Assembly: GCF_002979515.1 (NCBI RefSeq)
Contig: NZ_PCPA01000009.1
Span: 1-64,000, forward strand
Source: Microbacterium sp. MYb54
GTDB lineage: Bacteria; Actinomycetota; Actinomycetes; Actinomycetales; Microbacteriaceae
Length of the DNA: 64,000 bases
Direction of reading: 5' to 3'
Each line of letters starts with the position of its first letter. Positions within the stretch are counted from its first letter, which is position 1. Both the position numbers and the translations under genes were made by a program. The notes beneath the pieces are model-generated. The model was not told the DNA's origin, ran no database searches, and was given only the letters and a program-made list of their open reading frames with translations. This document shows, piece after piece, positions 25,920 through 35,195 of this stretch.

Positions 25920-26947
25920 TCCGCGCACTCTTCGTCGTCCTCCTTGCTGCTGCGCTCGCCGTGGTCGCCGTTCTCGACCCCGGCACGGCACGCACACCGT
26001 CGACGAGTTCTGCACCGGCCGACACCGCCACGGACCCGACGGAACAGTCGACGGAGCAGTCCACGGTGGTTCCGGGGCTCGTCACCTCGAGGATCGACGT
26101 CTCCGGCATCAGCGGACGCGAGGGCACGGTGCGCATCGGTGTGCTCGAGCCGGAGGGTGAGCCGGTCGCGGATCTGATCTTCCTGCACGGACATGCCGAC
26201 CGGCTCGACAACCACCGAGAGCTGTTCCTCGCATTCGCCGCGTCGGGGGTGCGGGTGATCTCCTACGATCTCCCTTCGCACGGGCTGACCGATGCCGGAC
26301 CGATCGATGTGTGGAGCTTCGCCGATCTCGCCGCGCTCACCGGCCTCGTCGAGAAGACCACGCGCGATTCCGACGAGCGCCCGCTCGTGCTCTCCGGGTG
26401 GTCGTTCGGCGGTCTGCTGGCGACGAGGATCGCACAGACTCCCGAATACTCTGCGGCGCTGTCCCGTCCGCTCGCCGCGCTCGCTGTCGAGAATCCGGCG
26501 CTCGTGCCGCTGCCCTTCAGCGGCGGAGACGGTGTGTCAAAGCTGCGCGCGCTCACGCACGATCTCAGCGCCCCGGTCGCTGGACCACCTACTCCGGCGT
26601 CTCCGTTCCTGAATCCGGTGTTCGCGGGACGGCTGCTCAGCCAGGCGGCGATCGGCCGTTCGACGCCTTTGCCGAATGGCCTCGACACCCTGGTCGTGCT
26701 CTCGGACCCTGCCGAGGATCTCTACGTGGACCCGACGGGGATCCGGACGTGGGCGGAGGAGATCGCTCCGCAGGACAGCGCTGCGGTCACGGTGGTGCAG
26801 TGCGCCGGATCACGCCACGGCGCCGACCTCGAAGCATGGCCGATCGGCGCGGCCGCCCGCGACGCCATGGTCGACTTCGTCGCGGATGCCGTGGGGTCGC
26901 GCCCGGCTCCGGCACAGGCGCCGGAGGTGAGCACGGCATGCGAGTGA
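25916..26947 (+). CDS. Membrane-anchored or secreted alpha/beta hydrolase
   Basis: 343 residues. An N-terminal hydrophobic segment (1-20) and a Thr/Ser/Glu-rich linker suggest export with anchoring. The core has IFLHGHADRLDNH, nucleophile elbow SGWSFGGLLAT and a late GSRHGADLEAW with the catalytic His, of the monoglyceride-lipase/lysophospholipase type. In large actinobacterial proteins I recall a GMC domain fused to such a hydrolase, so the separate genes here look like the split form. ATGA overlap with the upstream GMC gene. Confidence 0.8.
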   Translation: MIRALFVVLLAAALAVVAVLDPGTARTPSTSSAPADTATDPTEQSTEQSTVVPGLVTSRIDVSGISGREGTVRIGVLEPEGEPVADLIFLHGHADRLDNHRELFLAFAASGVRVISYDLPSHGLTDAGPIDVWSFADLAALTGLVEKTTRDSDERPLVLSGWSFGGLLATRIAQTPEYSAALSRPLAALAVENPALVPLPFSGGDGVSKLRALTHDLSAPVAGPPTPASPFLNPVFAGRLLSQAAIGRSTPLPNGLDTLVVLSDPAEDLYVDPTGIRTWAEEIAPQDSAAVTVVQCAGSRHGADLEAWPIGAAARDAMVDFVADAVGSRPAPAQAPEVSTACE

Positions 26948-27543
26948 CCACCTTCACGGAGACGATGCGCGGCACCGTGGCACCGGCTTCGCCGACCGGC
27001 CGCTCCGGGCAGGAGTCACTCACCGCACTCGTCGCCGACCACGAGAGGGCGACCCGGAGTGGGGATGCTGGTCCGCTGCTGCTCCTGGATCTGCGGATGC
27101 GTCTGCCCGAACCGCAGGACGCGGAGGACGGCTTCCGCGGTGATGTCCGCGGCGGCCGGATCGTGGCACCCGGCTTCGAAGGTGCAGTGACAGCGGGGAA
27201 GGCCGACATCCTGATCCACGACGGGGAACGACGCATCATGCGCTATCGCCTGCGCGCACGGTCGGCAGAGGGCCGCGAGCTGGTGGTCGTCGGAACGAAG
27301 TACCTGCGTCGCGGTCTGACGGGCGCCTGGGGAGACACCACGACTCTCTATGTCGACGTCTTCGACGGGGATGTCGACATGGATGACGGTGGCGAGCTCG
27401 AGCAGGTGGAACCGATCATGGTCGGCATCGTGCACGTGCTGCCCCGAGACCTCGTCGGGCAGATGCTCTCGCTGCGCGGACGACCCCTCGGCTTCGGGTG
27501 CGACTTCGTGCGGAGGGTTCTCCCCCACCGCGTCCGCAGGTGA
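26938..27543 (+). CDS. Beta-rich accessory protein of the GMC operon
   Basis: 201 residues, overlapping the hydrolase gene by 10 bp. No signal peptide or membrane segment. It contains TFTETMRGTVAP near the N-terminus and WGDTTTLYVDVFDG further on; alternating hydrophobics predict a beta barrel or lipocalin-like fold. From memory, a similar ETM(K/R)G...DTTTLYV module sits inside long fused GMC/hydrolase proteins of actinobacteria, which would make this a freestanding version. That homology is a recollection, not a search result. Confidence 0.7.
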   Translation: MRVTTFTETMRGTVAPASPTGRSGQESLTALVADHERATRSGDAGPLLLLDLRMRLPEPQDAEDGFRGDVRGGRIVAPGFEGAVTAGKADILIHDGERRIMRYRLRARSAEGRELVVVGTKYLRRGLTGAWGDTTTLYVDVFDGDVDMDDGGELEQVEPIMVGIVHVLPRDLVGQMLSLRGRPLGFGCDFVRRVLPHRVRR

Positions 27544-27630
27544 ATGGATGACGTGAGCGATACGCGCATAGGCGTATGGCTTCCATGAGGTCACTTCACC
27601 GGCACGATCGACGAGGCGTAGGACGGAGTC

Positions 27631-28158
27631 ATGACCCTCACCGAGATCCTCCCCACGCTACGACAGAGCATCGCCTCGCCCCTGGACCGCTGGAAGTGGC
27701 CGGTGCACTCGGAGCCGACGACCAGGGATGTCGTGGTCGGGGGCATCTCACTGATGCGCCTGTTCGAGATCAGCGGTTCGCCCGCCGTGCTCACGGGAGA
27801 CCTGCCGTTGCCCACCACGGGAACCGACGTGACCGTGCTGCTGTTCCGCATCACCCTGCGCGTCGACACCCAGGAGAACAAGCGCATCGCCCTGACCGAC
27901 TGCTCTTTCGAGGGAATCGATGCCAGGTGGGAGGAGTGCCGCCTCATCGGCCGCGCCTCCACGGCACGGACGACGCCGATCGAGCTGATCCCAGCCGAGG
28001 ATGGCGGCGCAGCATGGCCGCATCCGGTCGCGATGCTGCCTGCCGATCTTCGGGAGGGCGATGTCGTGGTCGTCCCGTGCGCCGGTGCGGTCACGTTGCG
28101 CAGAGTGCGTCCACACCCGACGATCTCCGTCGGCCTGCCCGCGGCGGTGACGCGATGA
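27631..28158 (+). CDS. Hypothetical protein A of a tandem paralogous pair
   Basis: 175 residues, soluble, no recognised domain. Residues 143-161 (GDVVVVPCAGAVTLRRVRP) match residues 147-165 of the next protein (GDLVVFACTGTLSLSQVVP), and 31-54 match its 34-57 (DVVVGGISL versus DILVAGRSL), so the two arose by duplication. VTVLLFRITLRVDTQENK also has a counterpart. A shared Cys sits in this strand and another in the TDC/VDC segment. The gap after the upstream gene is 87 bp; the next gene overlaps by ATGA. Confidence 0.75.
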   Translation: MTLTEILPTLRQSIASPLDRWKWPVHSEPTTRDVVVGGISLMRLFEISGSPAVLTGDLPLPTTGTDVTVLLFRITLRVDTQENKRIALTDCSFEGIDARWEECRLIGRASTARTTPIELIPAEDGGAAWPHPVAMLPADLREGDVVVVPCAGAVTLRRVRPHPTISVGLPAAVTR

Positions 28159-28736
28159 CCGTGCTGCACACGGTGCTGCACGCGACCGCCTTCGTCTGGA
28201 ACGACCCCCGACGTGACGTTCGGAAGCTGTGGCCGACGGACACGGTGATCGGCACGCACGACATCCTCGTCGCCGGACGGTCGCTGACCGATCTCGCACG
28301 AGACCGACACACGCCCTACGTGCTGATCGCGCCGGTGGATGCATCAGCCGTTCACCCCGAAGCGGATGCACACGTGACGTTGGTGGTCGGACGGATCACC
28401 GCCCGCGAAGCACGTCACGGATGGCACGACCTCGCGGTGACCGTCGACTGCGATCTGCGCGCGATCATCCCCCTGGTCACCCACATCGAGCTCCTGAAGT
28501 CTCCGCGCGCCCGAGACCTGGTGCCGACGATCCTCCGCTCCTCCGAGGGAGATGCCCGGCTGCGCGCCCGGCTGCCGAAGACGTCATCGCCGGGAGACCT
28601 CGTGGTGTTCGCCTGCACCGGCACGCTCTCACTGAGCCAGGTCGTGCCGCGCGCACATGTCGCCGAATCGTCGGACGACGACAAGGACGCAGGCGGACCC
28701 TGCCGCAAGTATCTGGGCGGCCCGGCCGCCGAGTAG
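28155..28736 (+). CDS. Hypothetical protein B of a tandem paralogous pair
   Basis: 193 residues from the ATG overlapping the stop of protein A (ATGA). Paralogue of protein A along most of its length, with a longer acidic and Gly/Pro tail (ESSDDDKDAGGPCRKYLGGP). No signal peptide or membrane segment. Function unknown; by position it is the last gene of the GMC operon and may form a heteromer with protein A. Longer in-frame starts would run through protein A in another frame and are rejected. Confidence 0.75.
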   Translation: MTVLHTVLHATAFVWNDPRRDVRKLWPTDTVIGTHDILVAGRSLTDLARDRHTPYVLIAPVDASAVHPEADAHVTLVVGRITAREARHGWHDLAVTVDCDLRAIIPLVTHIELLKSPRARDLVPTILRSSEGDARLRARLPKTSSPGDLVVFACTGTLSLSQVVPRAHVAESSDDDKDAGGPCRKYLGGPAAE

Positions 28737-28772
28737 TCGGCACCAGCCGGGCTCCGCGCCACAGTCTTCGAT

Positions 28773-29801
28773 CTAGAGCTTCTCTTGATCAGGCCTCGAA
28801 GGACGCCCATCGTCTTCGATGCTGAGCATCCGCAGACGGGTGCTGCTTCTCTGACGGCGTGGCTTGCGGAGCCGGGCCGCACGCAAGCCCTGCCAACGCC
28901 CTGCGACAAGTTGTACGTAGAGCGTCACGACACCGGCGATGAGCAGACCTGCGAGATTCACGAGCAATTGGATCCCGGACCCACGCGCCTCATCCCAGGC
29001 CCCCACGGCAAGGGTTAGTCCGATGGTTCCGACCGCCGGCACCGTGGTGATGGAGATGAATACACCGACGAGCGCCGACGACTTCGCCGTCGTAAGCGAG
29101 AGGACGCCCGCGATACCCGCGAGGAGCGCGATGACGAAAGACCAGGCATCCGGGGCGACGATGAACTCTGTCGCCGGCCCGGTGGTCGCTTGCGCATAGG
29201 TGATGACGCCCAATGAGTACAGGAACGCCCAGATCCCCCAGGCGAGCACAGCGCAGACCGCGAAGCCTCCGAGAAGCGTGCCCAAGGCTGGCATGATGAT
29301 GCCACGGCGACGGCGGACGATCGCATACGAGATCGCCGCGATCGGGGCGAACTCCGGCCCGACGACCATCGCTCCGATGATGAGGATCGGCTGGTCGAGC
29401 AGCCGACCGACACCGGCGATCAGTGTGGCGAGGAGCAGAAACACGAAGAATGAGACGGACGGGCGCGCGTCTTCCTCGGCCTTGCCCGCGACCTGCGCCC
29501 AGAGCACGCCATCGGCCGGATGCCCTGGGGCGAGGCTCTCGGCGCGATCGGCGGCGTTCGACACCACGACCAGCGGTTCGGAGACGACGATGCTCCCCTC
29601 CACGGGGATGCCGAGGTGCCGCAGCGACCGCATGATGTTGTTCGCATTCTCCCTGGTCATCTCGAACAGGAGCACATCGCCATGACCCTCCATAGCGGCG
29701 CCGGGGAGGACGGTGAGGTCGCAGACGGTCGGATCCTGCGCGAGGCTCTCTTGCGCCTGGGGCGAGAGAGGCTGAGAGACGCTGACGCGAACGGAGAGCA
29801 T
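28773..29801 (-). CDS. DUF389-family integral membrane protein
   Basis: 342 residues. A soluble ferredoxin-like N-terminal half (about 1-110) is followed by six or seven membrane helices with ILIIGAMVVGPEFAPIAAISYAIV and GIIMPALGTLLGGF, characteristic of DUF389 proteins. Their function is not established. The stop of the upstream gene is four bases before the start, so the two are an operon. Convergent with the GMC operon, 36 bp away. Confidence 0.85.
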   Translation of the reverse strand: MLSVRVSVSQPLSPQAQESLAQDPTVCDLTVLPGAAMEGHGDVLLFEMTRENANNIMRSLRHLGIPVEGSIVVSEPLVVVSNAADRAESLAPGHPADGVLWAQVAGKAEEDARPSVSFFVFLLLATLIAGVGRLLDQPILIIGAMVVGPEFAPIAAISYAIVRRRRGIIMPALGTLLGGFAVCAVLAWGIWAFLYSLGVITYAQATTGPATEFIVAPDAWSFVIALLAGIAGVLSLTTAKSSALVGVFISITTVPAVGTIGLTLAVGAWDEARGSGIQLLVNLAGLLIAGVVTLYVQLVAGRWQGLRAARLRKPRRQRSSTRLRMLSIEDDGRPSRPDQEKL

Positions 29802-29805
29802 GCCC

Positions 29806-30360
29806 CTATTTTGCTCGCCGTGAGGACGCGGTCACTATAGCGGTGGCGTGCGCGTACGACGCGCGCCAGACGCTGTCGAACCCGGCGCGGTCGATCGCTC
29901 CCCGACGGCAGGCGAGTGCCGCATCTTCCAGCACCTCCAGCAGGGAATCGAGACGGCACTGCTGCATGTGCTCTTCGACTGTGTCGCTACCGAGCCCCGA
30001 GCGACTCGACGACAGAGTGACCGTGCGGCGGCGGATGTCGCGCGAGCGCCGAGAGAGCACGACGCCGATCGGGAGCAGCGCGGTGGCCAGGAGGACCGCG
30101 GCAAGCAGCGGGGGTGCTGCGGACGCAGTCAGGATCACCCAGAAGACGACCCCGCCCCCGATCGACAGAGGCATGTACCACCGGTGGGCTTCGGCGAGGC
30201 GTCGTTCCGCATCCGTCGAATCCGGCGGATAGATGGCGAGCACGCTGGCGACCGTGCCGTAGTGGCTCACGGTCCGCGAGAGATAGCCCCAGCGGGGCGC
30301 ACGCGCCGACACCGCTGATGACAGCGTGTCGCTGATCTGAGGACGATGACCCGTGGACAT
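29806..30360 (-). CDS. Small membrane protein, DUF6611-like
   Basis: 184 residues from ATG 30360 (GGAGG upstream; an earlier in-frame ATG at 30435 is less likely). Two hydrophobic helices lie in the middle, and a segment SHYGTVASVLAIYPPDSTDAER precedes them. The spacing of YG...YPP...ERRL resembles what I recall of DUF6611 proteins, which are frequent in Microbacteriaceae. The C-terminal 60 residues are helical and soluble. Function unknown. Operon with the DUF389 gene. Confidence 0.7.
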   Translation of the reverse strand: MSTGHRPQISDTLSSAVSARAPRWGYLSRTVSHYGTVASVLAIYPPDSTDAERRLAEAHRWYMPLSIGGGVVFWVILTASAAPPLLAAVLLATALLPIGVVLSRRSRDIRRRTVTLSSSRSGLGSDTVEEHMQQCRLDSLLEVLEDAALACRRGAIDRAGFDSVWRASYAHATAIVTASSRRAK

Positions 30361-30490
30361 GGATCCACCCTCCTCCCGGACCGCGCGCGCGACGACGATA
30401 CCGACGGAACCCATACGGCGCCGAGTCGTTTCCATGCGCGATGGCGACGCCGGCCTGTCCCCCGGGGCGGAGTCTGGCTACGATGCGAGC

Positions 30491-30943
30491 ATGTCGCGGA
30501 CGAATCCGATCCTGCGGGGAAACCAGGCCTCCGACGAGCTCGGCCCCGGCGTGCTCGTCTTCCTGTGGCTGCTCATCGCCGCGGTGCTCGTCGCGCCGGC
30601 GATCTGCGTGTTCCACCTCGCGAGCGGGAATGCGCAAGCGGCGGGCGAATGGATGCCGGGTTCGATCTTCTGCGTCCTGATCGCCCTGCTCCTCCTCGCC
30701 GGGCTGCGCTCATCGGCCCGTGACACACGGCAGCTCCGAGCCAACGGCGTTCCCGGAACAGCCACCGTGCTCTCCGTGGAGCCGCTGGAGGACGGACACT
30801 CCCTGGTCCTGCGGATCTTCGTCGACGGGCTTGAGCCCTTCAACGTGCGTGCCCGGTCCGGATGGGGCAGCATGAAGGTCAGCGAGACGGTCGAGGTGCT
30901 GGTCGACCCCTCAGATCAGCTGTTCACCATCGTCGATCGCTGA
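30491..30943 (+). CDS. Hypothetical two-helix membrane protein (DUF3592-like)
   Basis: 150 residues. Two membrane helices (about 20-45 and 62-78) are followed by a soluble beta domain containing RANGVPGTATVLSVEP and VSETVEVLVDPSDQ. The order of helices and this NGxxGxATV...VxVDP pattern resembles DUF3592 proteins, function unknown. TACGAT (30479-30484) lies six bases before ATG 30491, indicating leaderless initiation; the longer in-frame ATG at 30353 is antisense to the neighbouring start region. Confidence 0.7.
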   Translation: MSRTNPILRGNQASDELGPGVLVFLWLLIAAVLVAPAICVFHLASGNAQAAGEWMPGSIFCVLIALLLLAGLRSSARDTRQLRANGVPGTATVLSVEPLEDGHSLVLRIFVDGLEPFNVRARSGWGSMKVSETVEVLVDPSDQLFTIVDR

Positions 30944-31049
30944 TCGCAGCCAGCGTCAGGAGAAGAGCCGCTGATAGCGTTGACGCGGCGTACCCGGAGC
31001 ATGCAACGCGGATTCCGCGGGCTGCCCAGACGAACCGATTGAGATCACT

Positions 31050-31571
31050 GTGGCTGAACCGACGAATCCGATCCCGCCCGCATCGGTGAAGCGCCGTGGC
31101 CGCCGTTGGTTCATCGGTGTGTCGGTTGTCGCTGTGGTGTTCTTGGCCGTCGCCTTGGCGATGGTCAGCAAAGTGCTCGGCCCGCCGATGCCGATCGGGT
31201 ATTCCACCAACGTGACGATCGCCCTGCGATACGTCGCGGACGACGGTCGCACGTACTCGTGCACATACGACTACGGCACGCCGGATGACGCGCCCATGCC
31301 CGCATCTATCGCCCGGCAGATGAACGAGAAGGACTGGTCGGAGACCGGCCAGCTCATGTACGACTGGGCCAAGAACCATCCCACTGATTCCGGGCTGCGC
31401 GAGCTCGCAGCCGATGACCCTCGTCCAGCCGACGCACCCGCAACATGGTCGGCCGCCATGGACAGGTACATCGTCTTTCCCCCTTGGCTGGTCCACACAG
31501 GCAGCGGATCGGAATACGCGCTCAGAACGCAAGCACGCTACGACAGCAACTGCGAAGAAGGACTTGGGTAG
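31050..31571 (+). CDS. Hypothetical membrane-anchored protein
   Basis: 173 residues starting at GTG 31050. One membrane helix at about 20-45 after a positively charged stretch (KRRGRRW), then an extracytoplasmic domain of about 125 residues with two cysteines that could form a disulfide (TYSCTYDY and SNCEEG near the end). No family recognised. G+C looks lower from here onward, towards the defence genes. Confidence 0.6.
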   Translation: MAEPTNPIPPASVKRRGRRWFIGVSVVAVVFLAVALAMVSKVLGPPMPIGYSTNVTIALRYVADDGRTYSCTYDYGTPDDAPMPASIARQMNEKDWSETGQLMYDWAKNHPTDSGLRELAADDPRPADAPATWSAAMDRYIVFPPWLVHTGSGSEYALRTQARYDSNCEEGLG

Positions 31572-32359
31572 ATGTCCGTTCTCATGAAGATTGTCAGTCC
31601 GTGAGACGCGCCCACCCCGGAAAAACGGGTGAGTGACGTGGTGCCGGGCCCGGTGCTTCTCTCACGAGACTTGTCGGTAGTCGCCACGACCGTCCCAGTT
31701 GGCCACCGCATCCCCCTGAGTGCCACAGCGTCCCGCGTATGGCTACTCTGTCGGCGATGCCTTCCTATGTTCACTCACCGTGAATCCGTCTTGAATCCAT
31801 TTGTCGGTAACGGCGTGCAGGCGCGAGATTCGATCAAGTTGGTGACGGGTGGTCGTTCGCTGTTCTGGTAACGCTGCACCGTCGATGAGCGAGGCACCCG
31901 GATAGCCGTGAAGATGAGTCCCACTCCCTGCAAACGCTTGGGACTCGGTTGATCAGGAGGCTGCTATCAAGCCTCGGTGGGCACGCCTCTCGCTCCACTG
32001 GCTTCAATCCGCATCGTCGCGCACGGCGACCCGACAACATTTCTGCTCTCGTACCCCGCTCTCACGGGTGTCGTCGTGTTCGCTGGTCGTGACGGGCATC
32101 CCATAGAGTCCGTCGCCATGCCCTCGCTTCACGTCGTCGATGGCCGAGGCCGAAGCATCCTGTTGACAGGACTCGCTGCGATCCTCAGCGCTCTCAGTGC
32201 CCGTTCCGACGGCTGACACGGCCCACGAATTCGCGCTCTCGAGTTCCATGCGCAGTGTGCCCCGTAGCCGGCACTGATCCGTTCGATAGGTTGATGCAAC
32301 ACAGAGGATCTGCAACATATCGATCCCTCTCGCTTCGAAGATCACGAACGGAACCACAC
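31572..32359. other. Non-coding stretch before the nuclease-NACHT gene
   Basis: 788 bp with no convincing gene. Short open frames on both strands lack ribosome-binding sites and domain-like sequence. G+C is visibly lower than in the flanking operons. I found no tRNA, long repeat or integrase remnant. It may hold the promoter of the nuclease-NACHT gene and the edge of an inserted segment. Confidence 0.5.
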
Positions 32360-35155
32360 ATGGCCCAGGACTACCCACTCGAGGAACTGAGCCCGCGCGC
32401 GTTCGAACAGATGACGGTCGCTGTGTGCGAAGAGGTGTTCGGCGCCGGTCTCGAGGCATTCGGATCAGGCCCTGACGGGGGACGCGAGGCCACCTTCCGC
32501 GGGCGCATCCGGTGGGGGTCAGAGCCCGACGCCTCGAACGTCTGGGACGGGTACACGGTGATCCAAGCGAAGCAGCGCGAGCATCACTCTCCCGACCCGG
32601 CGAACAACCTCAAGTGGCTTCTCACACAGATTGATGCGGAGCTCGGCGCATGGATGGACACCTTCAGTAGCCGGAGGCCGTTCCCGGACTATCTCTTGTT
32701 CGTCACGAACGCCCGCATCTCCAGCTCCCCCGGCGCCGGCATCGACAGACTCAATGCGCATCTGCAGGAATGGTTGGATCACCCCGTGCCAGGCGACCCG
32801 AGGGTCACTTTGCGCAAGCGTGGCCTGCGACAGATTAGAGTGTGGCACCGTGACAAAGTCAATGCTCTCCTCACCGCTCACGGGTCCGTCCGCAACGGTT
32901 TCAAAGCTCTGCTCACTGTGGGGGATCTCCTGGAGCGTCTCACTCAGCTCTCCGACACGCTGAAGCCGGAGGATCTGCACCCTTTTCTTCACGCGCACGC
33001 GGAAGCGGCACTGTCCGCCGAACGTTGGGTGCAGTTCCAAGAAGCGGGCGGCAGCGACCGGGAATCGGTCGAGCAGATCGTCATCGACCTGAAGATCACG
33101 GACGAGAACACGACCGAATCCACCGTCCTCTCTGAAATCTTCGCCCGCTCCAGCGCCGTACTGAAACCATCGATGCCCGACCGGGTGCAGCGGCCTCACG
33201 TCGTCATCACAGGACGTGCGGGAAGCGGCAAGAGCACGATCACGAAGTTTCTGACTCAGGCGCTTCGTTCCCAGTTCGCAGCAGAGGAATCACTGACCTC
33301 GACCGCTCAACACGTCCGCGAAGCCACCACGACCGCGTTTCAGACCCTGGGGACGGACGCCCCGACCGGGCGGCGATGGCCGGTCCTCATCAGGCTGACC
33401 GACTTCGCGTCCGCGATCGGTCCCAGCGGTGACCTCACACTGTTGCGGTTCCTCGCCGACACGATCTCACGCCGTGCGGACATCGACATCAAACCCAACG
33501 TCCTCAAACGGTGGCTCACATCGTGGCCGTCGATTGTCATCCTGGACGGGCTTGATGAAGTCACCGCCCTCGAGGTGCGCCCGCGGGTGCTTGATGCGAT
33601 CACCTATTTCGTGGAGGACCTCGAGGCCAGCAACGCCGATCTTCTCTGCGTCGTGACAACCCGTCCGACCAGCGACGCGGAACGATTCATGCCCGAACGG
33701 TTCCAACAACTGAACCTGACTTCGCTCGATCGGGACACCGCAGAACGCTACGGGCGCATGGTCACCGAACGGCGTCTCGCCGACGATCCCGACCGCCGAG
33801 ACGCACTCCTGGCCTCGTTGGAACGCCAGTTCACCCTGAGCACGATGCAGCGCCTGATGAAAACACCACTGCAGGTGCTGATCATGACAATCATCCTCGA
33901 GCGTGTCGGCACTCTCCCCGCGGACCGATACCAGCTGTACTCGCAGTACTTCGACACGATGTATACCCGTGAAGCGGGAAAGCACACCACGCTGGCCCAG
34001 CTCCTCGCGTCCCAGAACCACGCCATCGTCTATCTGCACGAAACCGTCGGACGGGTCCTTCACGTCACAGCGGAAACCTCCGGCGGGGAGAAATCGGTGA
34101 TGCCCCGCACACAGATGCGGGAGATCCTCGACGCGCGACTCATCGAACTCGAACATGACACGGACCACCTCCGCACCCAGATCGGTGACCGGATCATGCA
34201 AGCCACTACGGAACGACTCGTCCTTCTCGTGCCCGCCGAGGACGACGGGTTCGCTTTCGAAGTGCGGAGCTTGCAAGAACTCATGGCCGCCCGTTCGCTT
34301 GTGAAAACCAACGATGCCACCCTCCGGAAGAGACTCATTGCCCTCGCCCCCAGTCCGCACTGGCGGGCAACCTGGGTGTTCATGGCCGGTTACGTGTTCT
34401 CCACCGGCACCGACGAGCAACGAGAAACGATCGTCCACATCGTCGAGAACATCGACACCGATGACTCGTGGCCGGGCTGGCTGACCCCGATCGGCCCCGA
34501 ACTCGCCGCGGCTCTCCTCGACGACGGCCTCGCCACCCAAACCCCCAAATGGCTCCGCCGGCTCGTGCAGGTCGCCCTCCGTGCCCTGACAGGGCCCGCT
34601 CCCCGCAACATGCAGCCGTTCGCGGACGGTCTCACCGCCGCCGCGGGCGCCGACCCCACCACCCGGAGCCTCATCCGCAACACCCTCATCCAGTCGTTGG
34701 CTGGCACGCCACGGGCAAGCAACACGGCCCGATTCCTGCTCTCCATGACGAAACTTGATGCGGGAATCAGCCAGACCGCGCTCCGAGACGCCACCGAACC
34801 CATCCTCCCTCGAACCACCGAAGTGTTCGACTGCGTCGGCACCGTCCTCGAAGAGCATGTCTCATCGCTTCCACACCCCGACACCGCACTGGGCACTCTG
34901 CGGCCTCTCCTCGACGCCCTCGAGTTTTACCATGTGCCGCCGTTCGGCAGCGGCGAAGTCGGCGTGACCCTGCTGCACAACACCACTGTCACCGACACGT
35001 CGACCGCGACGTTGATCGATGACCCGCGCACCGCCGCTCTCCTCGAAGTTCTCATCGCCGCTCTCCCTCACGAGCAGTGGCGTGTCGCCCACGGGGTGTC
35101 CATCGTCTACGAACGCGGCGCGAGCCGCCGACCCGTGTCCGCACACCTCGACTGA
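32360..35155 (+). CDS. Restriction-endonuclease-like/NACHT STAND NTPase, probable anti-phage defence protein
   Basis: 931 residues. The N-terminus looks like a PD-(D/E)xK nuclease: FEQMTVAVCEEVFG, then D39 in GSGPDGGREATF and Q69-A-K71 in YTVIQAKQ. The NACHT NTPase has Walker A GRAGSGKST (285-293) and Walker B ILDGLDEV (394-401). The remaining 430 residues are alpha-helical and repeat-like, the usual sensor part. STAND proteins of this build (Avs and bNACHT groups) oligomerise on detecting phage proteins and unleash the nuclease. Start ATG 32360 gives the family N-terminus; its ribosome-binding site is weak. G+C is lower than in the neighbours. Confidence 0.85.
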   Translation: MAQDYPLEELSPRAFEQMTVAVCEEVFGAGLEAFGSGPDGGREATFRGRIRWGSEPDASNVWDGYTVIQAKQREHHSPDPANNLKWLLTQIDAELGAWMDTFSSRRPFPDYLLFVTNARISSSPGAGIDRLNAHLQEWLDHPVPGDPRVTLRKRGLRQIRVWHRDKVNALLTAHGSVRNGFKALLTVGDLLERLTQLSDTLKPEDLHPFLHAHAEAALSAERWVQFQEAGGSDRESVEQIVIDLKITDENTTESTVLSEIFARSSAVLKPSMPDRVQRPHVVITGRAGSGKSTITKFLTQALRSQFAAEESLTSTAQHVREATTTAFQTLGTDAPTGRRWPVLIRLTDFASAIGPSGDLTLLRFLADTISRRADIDIKPNVLKRWLTSWPSIVILDGLDEVTALEVRPRVLDAITYFVEDLEASNADLLCVVTTRPTSDAERFMPERFQQLNLTSLDRDTAERYGRMVTERRLADDPDRRDALLASLERQFTLSTMQRLMKTPLQVLIMTIILERVGTLPADRYQLYSQYFDTMYTREAGKHTTLAQLLASQNHAIVYLHETVGRVLHVTAETSGGEKSVMPRTQMREILDARLIELEHDTDHLRTQIGDRIMQATTERLVLLVPAEDDGFAFEVRSLQELMAARSLVKTNDATLRKRLIALAPSPHWRATWVFMAGYVFSTGTDEQRETIVHIVENIDTDDSWPGWLTPIGPELAAALLDDGLATQTPKWLRRLVQVALRALTGPAPRNMQPFADGLTAAAGADPTTRSLIRNTLIQSLAGTPRASNTARFLLSMTKLDAGISQTALRDATEPILPRTTEVFDCVGTVLEEHVSSLPHPDTALGTLRPLLDALEFYHVPPFGSGEVGVTLLHNTTVTDTSTATLIDDPRTAALLEVLIAALPHEQWRVAHGVSIVYERGASRRPVSAHLD

Positions 35156-35195
35156 CGTCGCCATGCTCGTCGTCCGTCACAGGCGAGGGGCGAGG

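Noticed and set aside
28773..29801. DUF389 gene as part of the GMC operon
   Set aside because: It lies on the opposite strand, convergent, and is coupled to its own upstream partner.
31977..32216. 79-codon plus-strand frame in the gap before the nuclease-NACHT gene
   Set aside because: No ribosome-binding site, no recognisable domain, uneven composition.
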